Assembly: GCA_016869895.1 (NCBI GenBank)
Contig: VGDC01000094.1
Span: 1-7,300, forward strand
DNA from: Alphaproteobacteria bacterium
Lineage (GTDB): Bacteria; Pseudomonadota; Alphaproteobacteria; Rickettsiales; VGDC01
Reading direction: 5' to 3'
DNA: 7,300 nucleotides
The translations under genes and the position numbers were made by a program. Below the pieces are notes generated by a model. The model was not told the DNA's origin, did no database searches, and saw nothing but the letters and a program-made list of their open reading frames with translations. Positions 1-6,413 of this stretch are shown here, one piece after another (position 1 is the stretch's first letter; each line of letters opens with the position of its first letter).

Positions 1-1
1 C

Positions 2-349
2 GATGACGTGCTGGTGGCGGAGAAACTCTTCCACGTTTCCCCCTTCTTGCCGCGCGAAGGAAGCTATCACTTCCGCGTGCGCTATCTTCCCGAAAAGAGC
101 TTCGGCGTGTGGATAGACTATTACGCCGCCGATGGCCAGAAACAGCTGCTGACGTCCATGACAGGCACATTATCGCCCCTCACCCGCAGCAACATGTGGC
201 GGCATTTCTTCTCCCATCCGTTCGTCACGCTCAAGGTCATCGCGCTCATCCACGCGCATGCCCTGAAACTCTTCGCCAAAGGCATCCGCTATATCCCACT
301 GCCCAAGCAGAAGGGCACAAGACTTTCGCAGAATACCCACGAGGATTAA
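2..349 (+). CDS. DUF1365 family protein, 3' part only (5' end outside window)
   Basis: The frame is open from the left edge, so the gene begins upstream. The visible 115 codons start with D-D-V-L and end at the TAA at 347-349; a GTG at 8 is internal, not a start. The segment matches the C-terminal half of DUF1365 as I know it: the K-L-F-H-V-S-P-F signature near the start, a beta-rich stretch (Y-H-F-R-V-R-Y, V-W-I-D-Y-Y), a L-L-T-S-M-T-G block, and a closing P-F-V-T-L-K-V-I-A-L-I-H helix leading to A-L-K-L-F-A-K-G. DUF1365 genes usually sit directly before a CFA-like methyltransferase and after an FAD-dependent amine-oxidase-like gene. The first holds here and the second would lie upstream. 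The biochemical role is not established; an auxiliary function in fatty-acid or phospholipid modification is inferred from this context. No catalytic motif can be assigned from the visible part. Confidence 0.85.
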   Translation, partial: DDVLVAEKLFHVSPFLPREGSYHFRVRYLPEKSFGVWIDYYAADGQKQLLTSMTGTLSPLTRSNMWRHFFSHPFVTLKVIALIHAHALKLFAKGIRYIPLPKQKGTRLSQNTHED

Positions 350-428
350 CAATTTGTAATACTCCCTCCACCCTGACGTTAATAGGCAGGGGTTAAGTTG
401 GAGGCATACTCTAACCACAAGGTTTCCC

Positions 429-1601
429 ATGCTGTCTGATTCCTTCGCGCAAAAAAACATCCTCCGTTCCTTGGAGAGCATCAACTATGGCGGCATCAAG
501 CTGACGACACCGGAAGGGAAAACCTATTTCTTCTCCGGCGATCAGGAAGGTGCGATGGCGGACATCCGCATCCATGACTGGAAAGTGGCGGGGGCAGTGT
601 TCCTACGCGGAGATGTGGGACTGGCGGAGACTTACCGCGACGGTCTGTGGGATACGGATAATCTGGAAGCGCTGGTGACCTTCGGGCTCATGAACGAAGC
701 GGCGATGGACAACGTGGTGTACGGCGCACCGCTCTTCCGCGCCATCAGCCGCATCGCCTATCTCTTCCGCAGCAACACCATGCGCGGCAGCCGCAAGAAC
801 ATCTCCGCGCATTATGACCTCGGCAATGCGTTCTACAAGCTCTGGCTCGATGAATCGATGACCTATTCCGCCGCTATTTTCGATGCGGATGGAATGCCGC
901 TCAAAAAAGCGCAGGACCGGAAATACGACCGCTTGCTGGAACGTTTGGGAGATAAACCTTCCGAAATCCTTGAAATCGGCTGCGGATGGGGTGGTTTCGC
1001 CGAACGCGCGGTAACGAAATCCGACCATGCGGTACGCGGGCTGACGCTTTCCAGCGAACAGCTGCGCTATGCCCAAGACCGCTTGCAGCCGTTCTCCTCG
1101 CAGGCGCAGGTGGCGCTGGAGGATTACCGCATCCAGAACCGCCGTTATGATAATATCGTCTCCATCGAGATGTTCGAGGCGGTGGGCGAGCGTTATTGGG
1201 ACACCTATTTCCATAAGGTCGCAGCCAGCCTGAAGCCGAAAGGCAAAGCACTGGTGCAGACCATCACCATCGAGGAATCGCACTTCCAGAAATACCGCAG
1301 CGGCGGCGATATGATCCGCACGTTCATTTTCCCCGGCGGCATGCTGCCTTCGTGGGAACGCTTCGAGCAACGCGCCAAAGCCGCAGGTTTGCGCATGACC
1401 GACCGTTACGCTTTCGGCAAGGATTATGCGCATACCCTCCGCCTCTGGCTGGCGAAGTTCGATGCGGAAGAGAAAGCCTTGGATTTGATGGGTTTCGACG
1501 AGAAATTCCGCCGCCTCTGGCGCATGTATCTGGCAGGTTGCGCGGCCAGCTTCGCGGTGGGTCGCACCGATGTGATGCAGATGGAACTGGAACATGCATA
1601 A
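429..1601 (+). CDS. Cyclopropane-fatty-acyl-phospholipid synthase-like SAM-dependent methyltransferase
   Basis: This is a 390-residue protein of the Cfa (mycolic acid cyclopropane synthase) family, which transfers a methylene or methyl group from S-adenosylmethionine to the double bond of unsaturated acyl chains in membrane phospholipids. Residues 1-115 form the N-terminal lipid-binding part. The catalytic domain opens with A-H-Y-D-L-G-N (127-133) and M-T-Y-S (144-147). The SAM-binding loop is E-I-G-C-G-W-G-G (182-189). S-I-E-M-F-E-A-V-G (245-253), I-F-P-G-G-M-L-P-S (300-308) and the conserved Tyr at 333 in G-K-D-Y follow. Length is normal for the family. Compared with E. coli Cfa, the Cys139 position is Ala148 and the His266 position is Gln277, so the product may be a methylated or methylene acyl chain instead of a cyclopropane. 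The start is ATG 429 with a weak AAGG at 419-422. The end overlaps the next gene by 8 nt. The symbol is left blank because cfa would overstate the known activity. Confidence 0.93.
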   Translation: MLSDSFAQKNILRSLESINYGGIKLTTPEGKTYFFSGDQEGAMADIRIHDWKVAGAVFLRGDVGLAETYRDGLWDTDNLEALVTFGLMNEAAMDNVVYGAPLFRAISRIAYLFRSNTMRGSRKNISAHYDLGNAFYKLWLDESMTYSAAIFDADGMPLKKAQDRKYDRLLERLGDKPSEILEIGCGWGGFAERAVTKSDHAVRGLTLSSEQLRYAQDRLQPFSSQAQVALEDYRIQNRRYDNIVSIEMFEAVGERYWDTYFHKVAASLKPKGKALVQTITIEESHFQKYRSGGDMIRTFIFPGGMLPSWERFEQRAKAAGLRMTDRYAFGKDYAHTLRLWLAKFDAEEKALDLMGFDEKFRRLWRMYLAGCAASFAVGRTDVMQMELEHA

Positions 1602-2121
1602 GAAGCTCTTGGTTCTCCTATCGCTGTGCTGCGCCTGTTTGCTTCCGTTGAGCGCAAACGCCGCTTCCTTGTGGGAACAAAGCGTACCTTCCGCACAAAC
1701 GGTGGGAAAAGGGCAATTCCATTACCTCTTCATGCATATCTATGACGCCGAGCTATTCGCCCCGAACGGCACATTCTCCGCCGAAGCTCCTTTCGCCCTG
1801 AAACTGACCTATCACCGCGCCTTCGACGGAGAAGACATCGCCGATGAATCCATCCGCCAAATGCGCAAGCAAGGCTTAAAGGACGAAGCCGCCCTCTCCC
1901 GCTGGCAAGCCGAGATGCGCAAGGCATTCCCGAATGTGCAAAAGGGTGAATCGCTGACGGGCATCCGCGCGGAAAACGGCTCTGCCATCTTCTACAAAAA
2001 CGATGCATTGGTTGCCACCATCGATGACCCCGCATTCACGGATGCCTTCTTCAATATCTGGCTCAGCCCGAAGACCACCGAGCCGGCTTTGCGCAAGAAA
2101 TTGCTAGGCATCGCGGAATGA
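1594..2121 (+). CDS. Secreted chalcone-isomerase-fold protein (Chalcone_3-like)
   Basis: The 175-residue product begins with a Sec signal peptide: K3-K4, a hydrophobic core at residues 5-19, and an A-N-A site at 21-23 that predicts cleavage before A24, so the mature protein should be periplasmic. The mature part matches bacterial chalcone-isomerase-like proteins: V-G-K-G near 37-40, H-I-Y-D-A-E-L-F (48-55), L-K-L-T-Y-H-R, a R-K-A-F-P-N-V-Q-K-G-E block, then a D-P-A-F-T-D-A-F-F-N-I-W-L stretch and a final L-R-K-K-L-L-G. Bacterial members are not shown to isomerise chalcones, and related fatty-acid-binding proteins share this fold, so binding an acyl or other hydrophobic ligand is plausible here; that is inference. 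The ATG lies inside the 3' end of the methyltransferase gene (8-nt overlap), and the 3' end overlaps the transporter start as ATGA, both indicating translational coupling. The assignment to the fold is firm; the function is unknown. Confidence 0.82.
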   Translation: MHKKLLVLLSLCCACLLPLSANAASLWEQSVPSAQTVGKGQFHYLFMHIYDAELFAPNGTFSAEAPFALKLTYHRAFDGEDIADESIRQMRKQGLKDEAALSRWQAEMRKAFPNVQKGESLTGIRAENGSAIFYKNDALVATIDDPAFTDAFFNIWLSPKTTEPALRKKLLGIAE

Positions 2122-3389
2122 ATAGCCTCCACGCCAGACAGTTGTCGCTCTACAGCTTGCTCGCGATTCCGCTGGCTTTCGGTAGCCTGCCGCTTTACCT
2201 CTTCATGCCGGATTTCTATGCCCGCGAAATGGGCGTCTCCCTTGCCGCACTCGGCACGGCGCTGCTTTGCATAAGGTTATTCGACGCAGTGCAAGACCCC
2301 GTTTTCGGCCTTTGGGCGCGCAAACTGCACGGGCGAAATCTTCGGCTGGCGATGGTAGGGTTACTCGCCGCGCTGGCCGTTTCCCTCTTGTCACTTTCCT
2401 CACCTTCGAATGCCGTGTCCCCGCTCTTGTGGTTCGTGGTGATGATGCTGCTTTCCACCAGTGCGCTCAGCTTCGTGCAGATCCTCTACCAATCCGGCGG
2501 CGCATTATGGAGCGATGACTACCACACCCGCACGCGCATCACCGCTTGGCGGGAGGGCTTCGGGCTGCTGGGGGTCATCGTTGCGGTTTCCCTCGTCGCC
2601 ATTCTGCGCCAGAAGTTCCCGGAGCGTGACGCATTCCTCTTCTTCGGCATGATTTTCTGTGTGCTTTTGGCATTAGCGGGCTGGGCATGGTGCAGCTGGG
2701 CGAAACGCCATTCCCGCTCCTCCCCGTTCGCCGAAAAAACATTCTCCATCACCCTCCTCACGCAGCATCGCCGCTTCTTCGGCATCTGGTTCACCAGCCA
2801 GCTCGCCTCGGCGATTCCGGTGGTTCTGGTGCTGTTCTTCATCCGCGACCGCTTGCAGCTTGAGGCCTTTACAGGACTTTTCCTCGCCCTCTATTTCTTC
2901 TCCGGCGCGCTGGGCATGCCCATCTGGAGATGGGTGGAGAAGCATCGCGGCAAACGCATCGCATGGGCATCGGCGATGGCGCTTTCCATCGTGGCATTCC
3001 TCTGGGCGTTTGGCCTCGGTGTGGGCGATATGGTGGGTTATGCGCTGGTCTGCATCGCATCCGGCCTTGCGCTGGGCGGAGAAATGGCTCTGCCGCCTTC
3101 CCTGCTGGCAGACCGCATCAGCTCCACGGGCGATGAGGCGCAGACGCCCCTGCTCTTCGGCTTCGCAGGCTTCATCGGCAAAGCATCCCTCGCGCTTGCC
3201 AGCGGCATCGCCCTGCCGTTCCTCTCCATACAGGGATATGTTCCGGGACAGGAAAACAGCCCGGAATCCATCACCCAGTTGGCTGCCGCCTATACCATCC
3301 TACCCTGCATCATCAAAACCCTCGCCCTGCTGCTTCTGCTGGGCGACCGAACCCTCGAATGGGAAAAACCATGTCTATCAGCCTATTAA
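2118..3389 (+). CDS. GPH/MelB-type major facilitator superfamily transporter
   Basis: This is a 423-residue, strongly hydrophobic protein with about 12 predicted membrane helices, typical of the glycoside-pentoside-hexuronide cation symporter branch of the MFS. The diagnostic R-L-F-D-A-V-Q-D-P-V-F-G (53-64) matches the MelB R-I-W-D-A-I-N-D-P motif, with D56 and D60 at the positions of the MelB cation-binding Asp55 and Asp59. A second family feature, L-A-D-R-I-S followed by G-F-I-G-K-A-S-L, lies in the C-terminal half. By eye alignment the two MelB sugar-binding aspartates (Asp19 and Asp124) have no acidic counterpart: the second position is Q121. The substrate is therefore probably not a sugar; given the operon it may be a lipid-derived or other hydrophobic compound, which is inference. 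The start is ATG 2118, overlapping the previous stop as ATGA. The 3' end may overlap the lipoprotein gene, depending on that gene's start. Confidence 0.88.
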   Translation: MNSLHARQLSLYSLLAIPLAFGSLPLYLFMPDFYAREMGVSLAALGTALLCIRLFDAVQDPVFGLWARKLHGRNLRLAMVGLLAALAVSLLSLSSPSNAVSPLLWFVVMMLLSTSALSFVQILYQSGGALWSDDYHTRTRITAWREGFGLLGVIVAVSLVAILRQKFPERDAFLFFGMIFCVLLALAGWAWCSWAKRHSRSSPFAEKTFSITLLTQHRRFFGIWFTSQLASAIPVVLVLFFIRDRLQLEAFTGLFLALYFFSGALGMPIWRWVEKHRGKRIAWASAMALSIVAFLWAFGLGVGDMVGYALVCIASGLALGGEMALPPSLLADRISSTGDEAQTPLLFGFAGFIGKASLALASGIALPFLSIQGYVPGQENSPESITQLAAAYTILPCIIKTLALLLLLGDRTLEWEKPCLSAY

Positions 3390-3934
3390 TCAAACGAATC
3401 ATCAAAGGAGGCATTCTCATGGGAGCTATCTGTTCAATACTCGGATGCAGCTCGCCGAAGCTCGAAACCTACGCGGAACTTGAACCGAAAATGGATATAC
3501 GCGAGTTCTTCAACGGTAAAATCAAGGCATGGGGCATCATTCAGAGCCGCAGCGGCGGAGTGACCAGCCGCTTCGACGCCGATCTCGTCGGCAAGTGGGA
3601 CGGCGACCACGGCACGCTCGATGAAGTCTTCCGCTATTACGAGGGCGCGAAGGGCAAGGCCGAGACCCGCACTTGGAAGCTGCACCGCGTCGACGACCAT
3701 ACTTTCACCGGAACCGCGGGCGACGTGGTCGGCACGGCGAAAGGCCGCATCAGCGGTAATGCTGTGAATTGGAGCTATGTCATGGAAATCCCCGTGGGCG
3801 ACAAACGCATCGAAATGACGCTGGACGATTGGATGTGGCAGATGAATGATGGAGTCATCATCAACCGCATCTCCATCAAGAAATTCGGGGTGGAAGTGTC
3901 CGAACTCATCCTCTTCATGCAGAAACAGCCATGA
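3371..3934 (+). CDS. DUF3833 family lipoprotein
   Basis: From ATG 3371 the product is 187 residues. The N-terminus reads as a lipoprotein signal: basic n-region (K-R-I-I-K), hydrophobic G-G-I-L-M-G-A-I-C-S-I-L-G, and a lipobox I-L-G-C with the lipidated Cys at residue 26. The mature domain matches DUF3833: E-F-F-N-G-K-I-K-A-W-G, a S-R-F-D-A-D-L-V-G-K-W-D-G-D-H-G-T-L-D-E block, G-T-A-G-D-V-V-G-T-A-K-G, and D-D-W-M-W-Q-M-N-D-G with N-R-I-S-I-K-K-F-G near the end. The molecular function is unknown; membership of this cluster suggests an envelope role tied to the lipid modification. Alternative starts are ATG 3359 (no Shine-Dalgarno) and ATG 3419, which has an excellent Shine-Dalgarno but leaves only nine uncharged residues before the Cys. 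I chose 3371 because it gives a working signal peptide and has GGGA at 3361-3364. The stop overlaps the next start as ATGA. Confidence 0.82.
   Translation: MSISLLIKRIIKGGILMGAICSILGCSSPKLETYAELEPKMDIREFFNGKIKAWGIIQSRSGGVTSRFDADLVGKWDGDHGTLDEVFRYYEGAKGKAETRTWKLHRVDDHTFTGTAGDVVGTAKGRISGNAVNWSYVMEIPVGDKRIEMTLDDWMWQMNDGVIINRISIKKFGVEVSELILFMQKQP
3404..3411 (+). promoter_or_regulatory. Strong Shine-Dalgarno AAAGGAGG near the DUF3833 start
   Basis: AAAGGAGG lies 7 nt before ATG 3419. It is the best ribosome-binding sequence I found in the window and would place the lipoprotein start at 3419, 29 nt after the transporter stop. That start would remove the basic part of the signal peptide. The site may instead be coincidental, since it encodes I-K-G-G in the reading frame, or it may drive a second, shorter product. 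Confidence 0.5.
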
Positions 3935-4680
3935 AATACTACGGAAAGCACATCTGGATCATCGGGGCAAGCAGCGGCATCGGCGCGGCGTTGGCCATGC
4001 AACTGGCCGAGGAAGGGGCACGGCTGACGCTGTCATCGCGCTCGGAAGACGCCCTCGCCCAGCTGAAATATGAGCTTCCCGGCACGGCGCATAAAGTACT
4101 GCCTCTGGATGTCCGTGACGATGAAGCCGTGCGCGAGGCGGCACAGGAAGTGGCGGCAGGTTTCGTGGATTCCGTCATCTTCCTTGCCGCGCTCTATGAG
4201 CCGATGGAGTTGGAAAGCCTTGATATGCGCGCCACGGCAGCGATGGTGGATGTCAACCTGATGGGGGCGTTCCGCGTCATCAACGCGGTCATCCCCATTC
4301 TGAAGAAGCAAGGCAAAGGGCAATTCGCACTCTGTGGCAGTGTCGCAGGCTATGCCGGTCTTCCAAACGCCCAGCCCTATAGTGCCACAAAGGCCGCCAT
4401 CCGCAATTTGGCCGAAAGCCTGAAAGCGGAATTACATGGACAGGGAGGAATCGACATCCGCCTCATCAGCCCCGGTTTCGTGCGCACTCCGCTGACGGAT
4501 AAGAACCGTTTCCCCATGCCCTGCATCTTGGAACCGGATGAAGCGGCGCGCTACATCGCAGACGGACTTGCGGGGGATGACTTTGAAATCCATTTCCCGA
4601 AGCGATTCACGCTGATGTTGAAATTCCTCGCTTTCCTTCCTTATCCCCTCTATTTTCGCCTGATGAAACGATTCATCTGA
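3931..4680 (+). CDS. Short-chain dehydrogenase/reductase (SDR family, probably NADP(H)-dependent)
   Basis: The product is a 249-residue classical SDR. The cofactor loop is G-A-S-S-G-I-G (12-18), and R37 after the second strand favours NADP(H). D60-V61 marks the adenine-binding turn. The active site is complete: N109 (V-N-L-M-G), S137 (C-G-S-V-A-G), Y150 and K154 in Y-S-A-T-K, followed by P181-G182. The usual N-N-A-G after strand 4 is replaced by L-A-A-L at 85-88, which is unusual. The C-terminus from about residue 226 is hydrophobic with flanking basic residues (L-M-L-K-F-L-A-F-L-P-Y ... M-K-R-F-I), suggesting membrane association. The substrate is probably an oxidised or ketonic lipid intermediate, judged only from the neighbours. 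The start is ATG 3931, overlapping the lipoprotein stop as ATGA. It is the last enzyme gene of the lipid cluster. Confidence 0.92.
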   Translation: MKYYGKHIWIIGASSGIGAALAMQLAEEGARLTLSSRSEDALAQLKYELPGTAHKVLPLDVRDDEAVREAAQEVAAGFVDSVIFLAALYEPMELESLDMRATAAMVDVNLMGAFRVINAVIPILKKQGKGQFALCGSVAGYAGLPNAQPYSATKAAIRNLAESLKAELHGQGGIDIRLISPGFVRTPLTDKNRFPMPCILEPDEAARYIADGLAGDDFEIHFPKRFTLMLKFLAFLPYPLYFRLMKRFI

Positions 4681-4690
4681 CGGATAAAAC

Positions 4691-5371
4691 ATGCGCATCC
4701 TCGTGATTGAAGACTCTGCGGAGCTCCAACGCTACATCGTCAAGGGGCTCAAGGAATGCGGCCATGTGGTCGATTGTGCGGATAACGGCAAAGAAGGCCT
4801 GTATCTCGCCACCACCGGCAGCTATGACGCGGTCGTGGTGGACAGGATGATTCCTCCGCCCGATGGTTTAACCATCATCCGCTCGCTCCGCGGGGCGGGG
4901 AACAACGTGCCCACCCTCGTACTCTCCGCGCTGGGCGAAGTGGATGACCGCGTGAACGGCCTGCGCGCGGGGGCAGACGATTACCTCGTCAAACCCTTCG
5001 CTTTCACCGAATTGCTCGCGCGATTGGAAGCGCTCATCCGCCGTACATCCATAGAAGCCACGCCGCCGACTTCGCGGTTGGAAGCGGGTGATCTGGTGAT
5101 GGACTTGCTCACACGCAAGGTCTGGCGCGGTGGCGAGGAGATTTCCCTGCAATCGCGGGAATTCCGCCTGCTGGAATATCTGATGCGCCATAAAGGACAG
5201 GTCGTCACGCGCACCATGCTGCTCGAAAAGGTCTGGGAATACCATTTCGATCCGCAGACGAACGTCATCGATGTGCACATCAGCCGGTTGCGCAATAAGG
5301 TCGATAAAGGCTTTGACCATCCGTTGATTCAGACCGTGCGCGGCGCGGGCTATATTCTGGCGGAGGGCTGA
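4691..5371 (+). CDS. OmpR/PhoB-family response regulator
   Basis: This 226-residue transcription factor is the output half of a two-component system. Receiver domain (1-118): acidic pocket E7-D8, phospho-acceptor D51 in V-V-V-D-R-M, switch residue S79, and K101 in K-P-F-A-F. The DNA-binding winged helix (about 126-225) carries the hallmarks of the Trans_reg_C domain: S-R-E-F-R-L-L-E-Y-L-M, the recognition region T-N-V-I-D-V-H-I-S-R-L-R-N-K-V, and the closing T-V-R-G-A-G-Y. After D51 the loop reads I-P-P-P-D-G-L, where related proteins usually have L-P-G-x-D-G, a small oddity. The gene begins 10 nt after the dehydrogenase stop with no clear promoter between, and its stop lies 1 nt before the kinase start, so all three are probably cotranscribed. 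Target genes are unknown; the upstream lipid cluster is an obvious candidate. Confidence 0.95.
   Translation: MRILVIEDSAELQRYIVKGLKECGHVVDCADNGKEGLYLATTGSYDAVVVDRMIPPPDGLTIIRSLRGAGNNVPTLVLSALGEVDDRVNGLRAGADDYLVKPFAFTELLARLEALIRRTSIEATPPTSRLEAGDLVMDLLTRKVWRGGEEISLQSREFRLLEYLMRHKGQVVTRTMLLEKVWEYHFDPQTNVIDVHISRLRNKVDKGFDHPLIQTVRGAGYILAEG
5362..5367 (+). promoter_or_regulatory. Shine-Dalgarno GGAGGG for the histidine kinase
   Basis: GGAGGG sits inside the last codons of the response regulator, 5 nt before ATG 5373. It fixes the kinase start and indicates that kinase translation is coupled to, and not weaker than, that of the regulator. Confidence 0.7.
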
Positions 5372-5372
5372 C

Positions 5373-6407
5373 ATGGCCGCGCTCCGCTTCCATCGCAGTT
5401 CCAGTTTCTTCCTCGCATCCTTCTTCACGGTTCTGGTGGTCTTGACCATCGGCATGGTCGGCTATTTCATCGTGCTGGCGCATAGCGATGGCACAGCCGA
5501 TAATCTCGATTCCTTGCGCGATAACATCACCTACATGGGCATCGGCATCATCGTCATGATGCTCGCCATCTCCGCCGTGGGCTATTTCGTGGGGAAATAT
5601 GTGGTCGACCTCATCAACACCATCTCCTTCACGGCCAGCGACATCATGCACACGGGTGACCTTTCGCGCCGCATTCCCCTCACCACCGAATGGGACGATT
5701 TGAGCAAGCTTGGCGTGGTGCTGAACGAGATGTTCAACCGCATCGAACTGCTTCTGAACGGCATCCGGCAAGTGTCCGACAACATCGCCCATGACCTTCG
5801 CACACCGCTCACCCGCCTTCGCAACAATCTGGAATCCCTTCCCGAAAGCGAAATCAGCGAGAAGCTTTTGCGCGAGGCGGATATGCTGCTTTCCATGTTC
5901 AATGCACTCCTGCGCATCTCCACCTTGGAGGCAGGAAAGTCCTCGGTGGAGTTCCAGCCCGTCGCGCTGAATGCGGTCGTGCGGGATGTCGTGGAGCTTT
6001 ACGAGCCCATCGCCGAAGAAAAGAAATTACGTCTGCATACACAGCTGAACACCTGCACCATCAGCGGCGACCGCGACCTTCTTTTCCAAGCCGTTGTGAA
6101 CCTGCTAGATAACGCCATCAAATTCACCCCGGAAGGCGGGGAAGTGACGTTACACCTAGACACGATAAACTGTCGCGTGCTGCTGACGCTTTCCGATACA
6201 GGCGAAGGCATTCAGGAAGACGAGCGTGAAGCGGTTTTCCAGCGTTTCTACCGCACCGAAGCGAGCCGCACCGTTTCCGGCCATGGCTTGGGGCTCAGCA
6301 TGGTGAAAGCGATTGTCCAGCACCATGGCGGAAAGATCGTGCTTTCCGATAACGCCCCCGGCCTCATCGTGCATATCGCCTTTCCGCTGAATCATCAGGA
6401 CACCTGA
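5373..6407 (+). CDS. Sensor histidine kinase with short extracytoplasmic loop
   Basis: The 344-residue kinase is the partner of the regulator 1 nt upstream. There are two membrane helices at about 12-36 and 53-79 with only some 16 residues between them, too short for a folded periplasmic sensor domain. A HAMP-like linker follows (about 76-128; D-L-S-R-R-I-P and W-D-D-L-S-K-L are visible, though the usual proline at its start is absent). The H-box is D-N-I-A-H-D-L-R-T-P-L-T with phospho-acceptor H140. The ATP-binding domain is complete: N-box N-L-L-D-N-A-I-K (N247), G1 D-T-G-E-G-I (275-280), F-box F-Q-R-F-Y-R-T (289-295) and G2 G-H-G-L-G-L-S (303-309). All residues needed for autophosphorylation are present. 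The signal is unknown; the architecture fits sensing within or at the membrane. The gene ends 6 nt from the convergent imuA. Confidence 0.95.
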   Translation: MAALRFHRSSSFFLASFFTVLVVLTIGMVGYFIVLAHSDGTADNLDSLRDNITYMGIGIIVMMLAISAVGYFVGKYVVDLINTISFTASDIMHTGDLSRRIPLTTEWDDLSKLGVVLNEMFNRIELLLNGIRQVSDNIAHDLRTPLTRLRNNLESLPESEISEKLLREADMLLSMFNALLRISTLEAGKSSVEFQPVALNAVVRDVVELYEPIAEEKKLRLHTQLNTCTISGDRDLLFQAVVNLLDNAIKFTPEGGEVTLHLDTINCRVLLTLSDTGEGIQEDEREAVFQRFYRTEASRTVSGHGLGLSMVKAIVQHHGGKIVLSDNAPGLIVHIAFPLNHQDT

Positions 6408-6413
6408 AAAACT

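Noticed and set aside
350..428. Possible promoter or hairpin in the 79-bp gap before the methyltransferase: TGTAATACT at 355-363 resembles an extended -10, and CCCTG (371-375) pairs with CAGGG (387-391).
   Set aside because: No matching -35 at the right distance, the stem is only 5 bp with an 11-nt loop and no T-run, and no clear RpoE-type TGATCC/TAAGA pair is present. It remains the most likely place for an internal promoter, but I cannot support one.
603..1595. Long 330-codon open frame antisense to the methyltransferase gene.
   Set aside because: It mirrors a well-supported conserved gene, its translation resembles no family I know, and such antisense frames are common in GC-rich coding DNA.
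1624..1640. Cys-rich L-C-C-A-C in the signal peptide of the chalcone-isomerase-fold protein as a possible lipobox.
   Set aside because: None of the cysteines has a proper lipobox before it, and a clean A-N-A signal peptidase I site follows at residues 21-23.
2860..3483. 207-codon plus-strand frame overlapping the transporter and lipoprotein genes.
   Set aside because: The translation is rich in Ser, Pro, Arg and Trp with no recognisable domain, while the frames it overlaps encode conserved families. It is an out-of-frame shadow.
4868..5792. Two long antisense frames (195 and 170 codons) across the two-component genes.
   Set aside because: Both are complements of conserved receiver, winged-helix and kinase regions; the His/Asp-rich stretch in the second is a by-product of the reverse reading.
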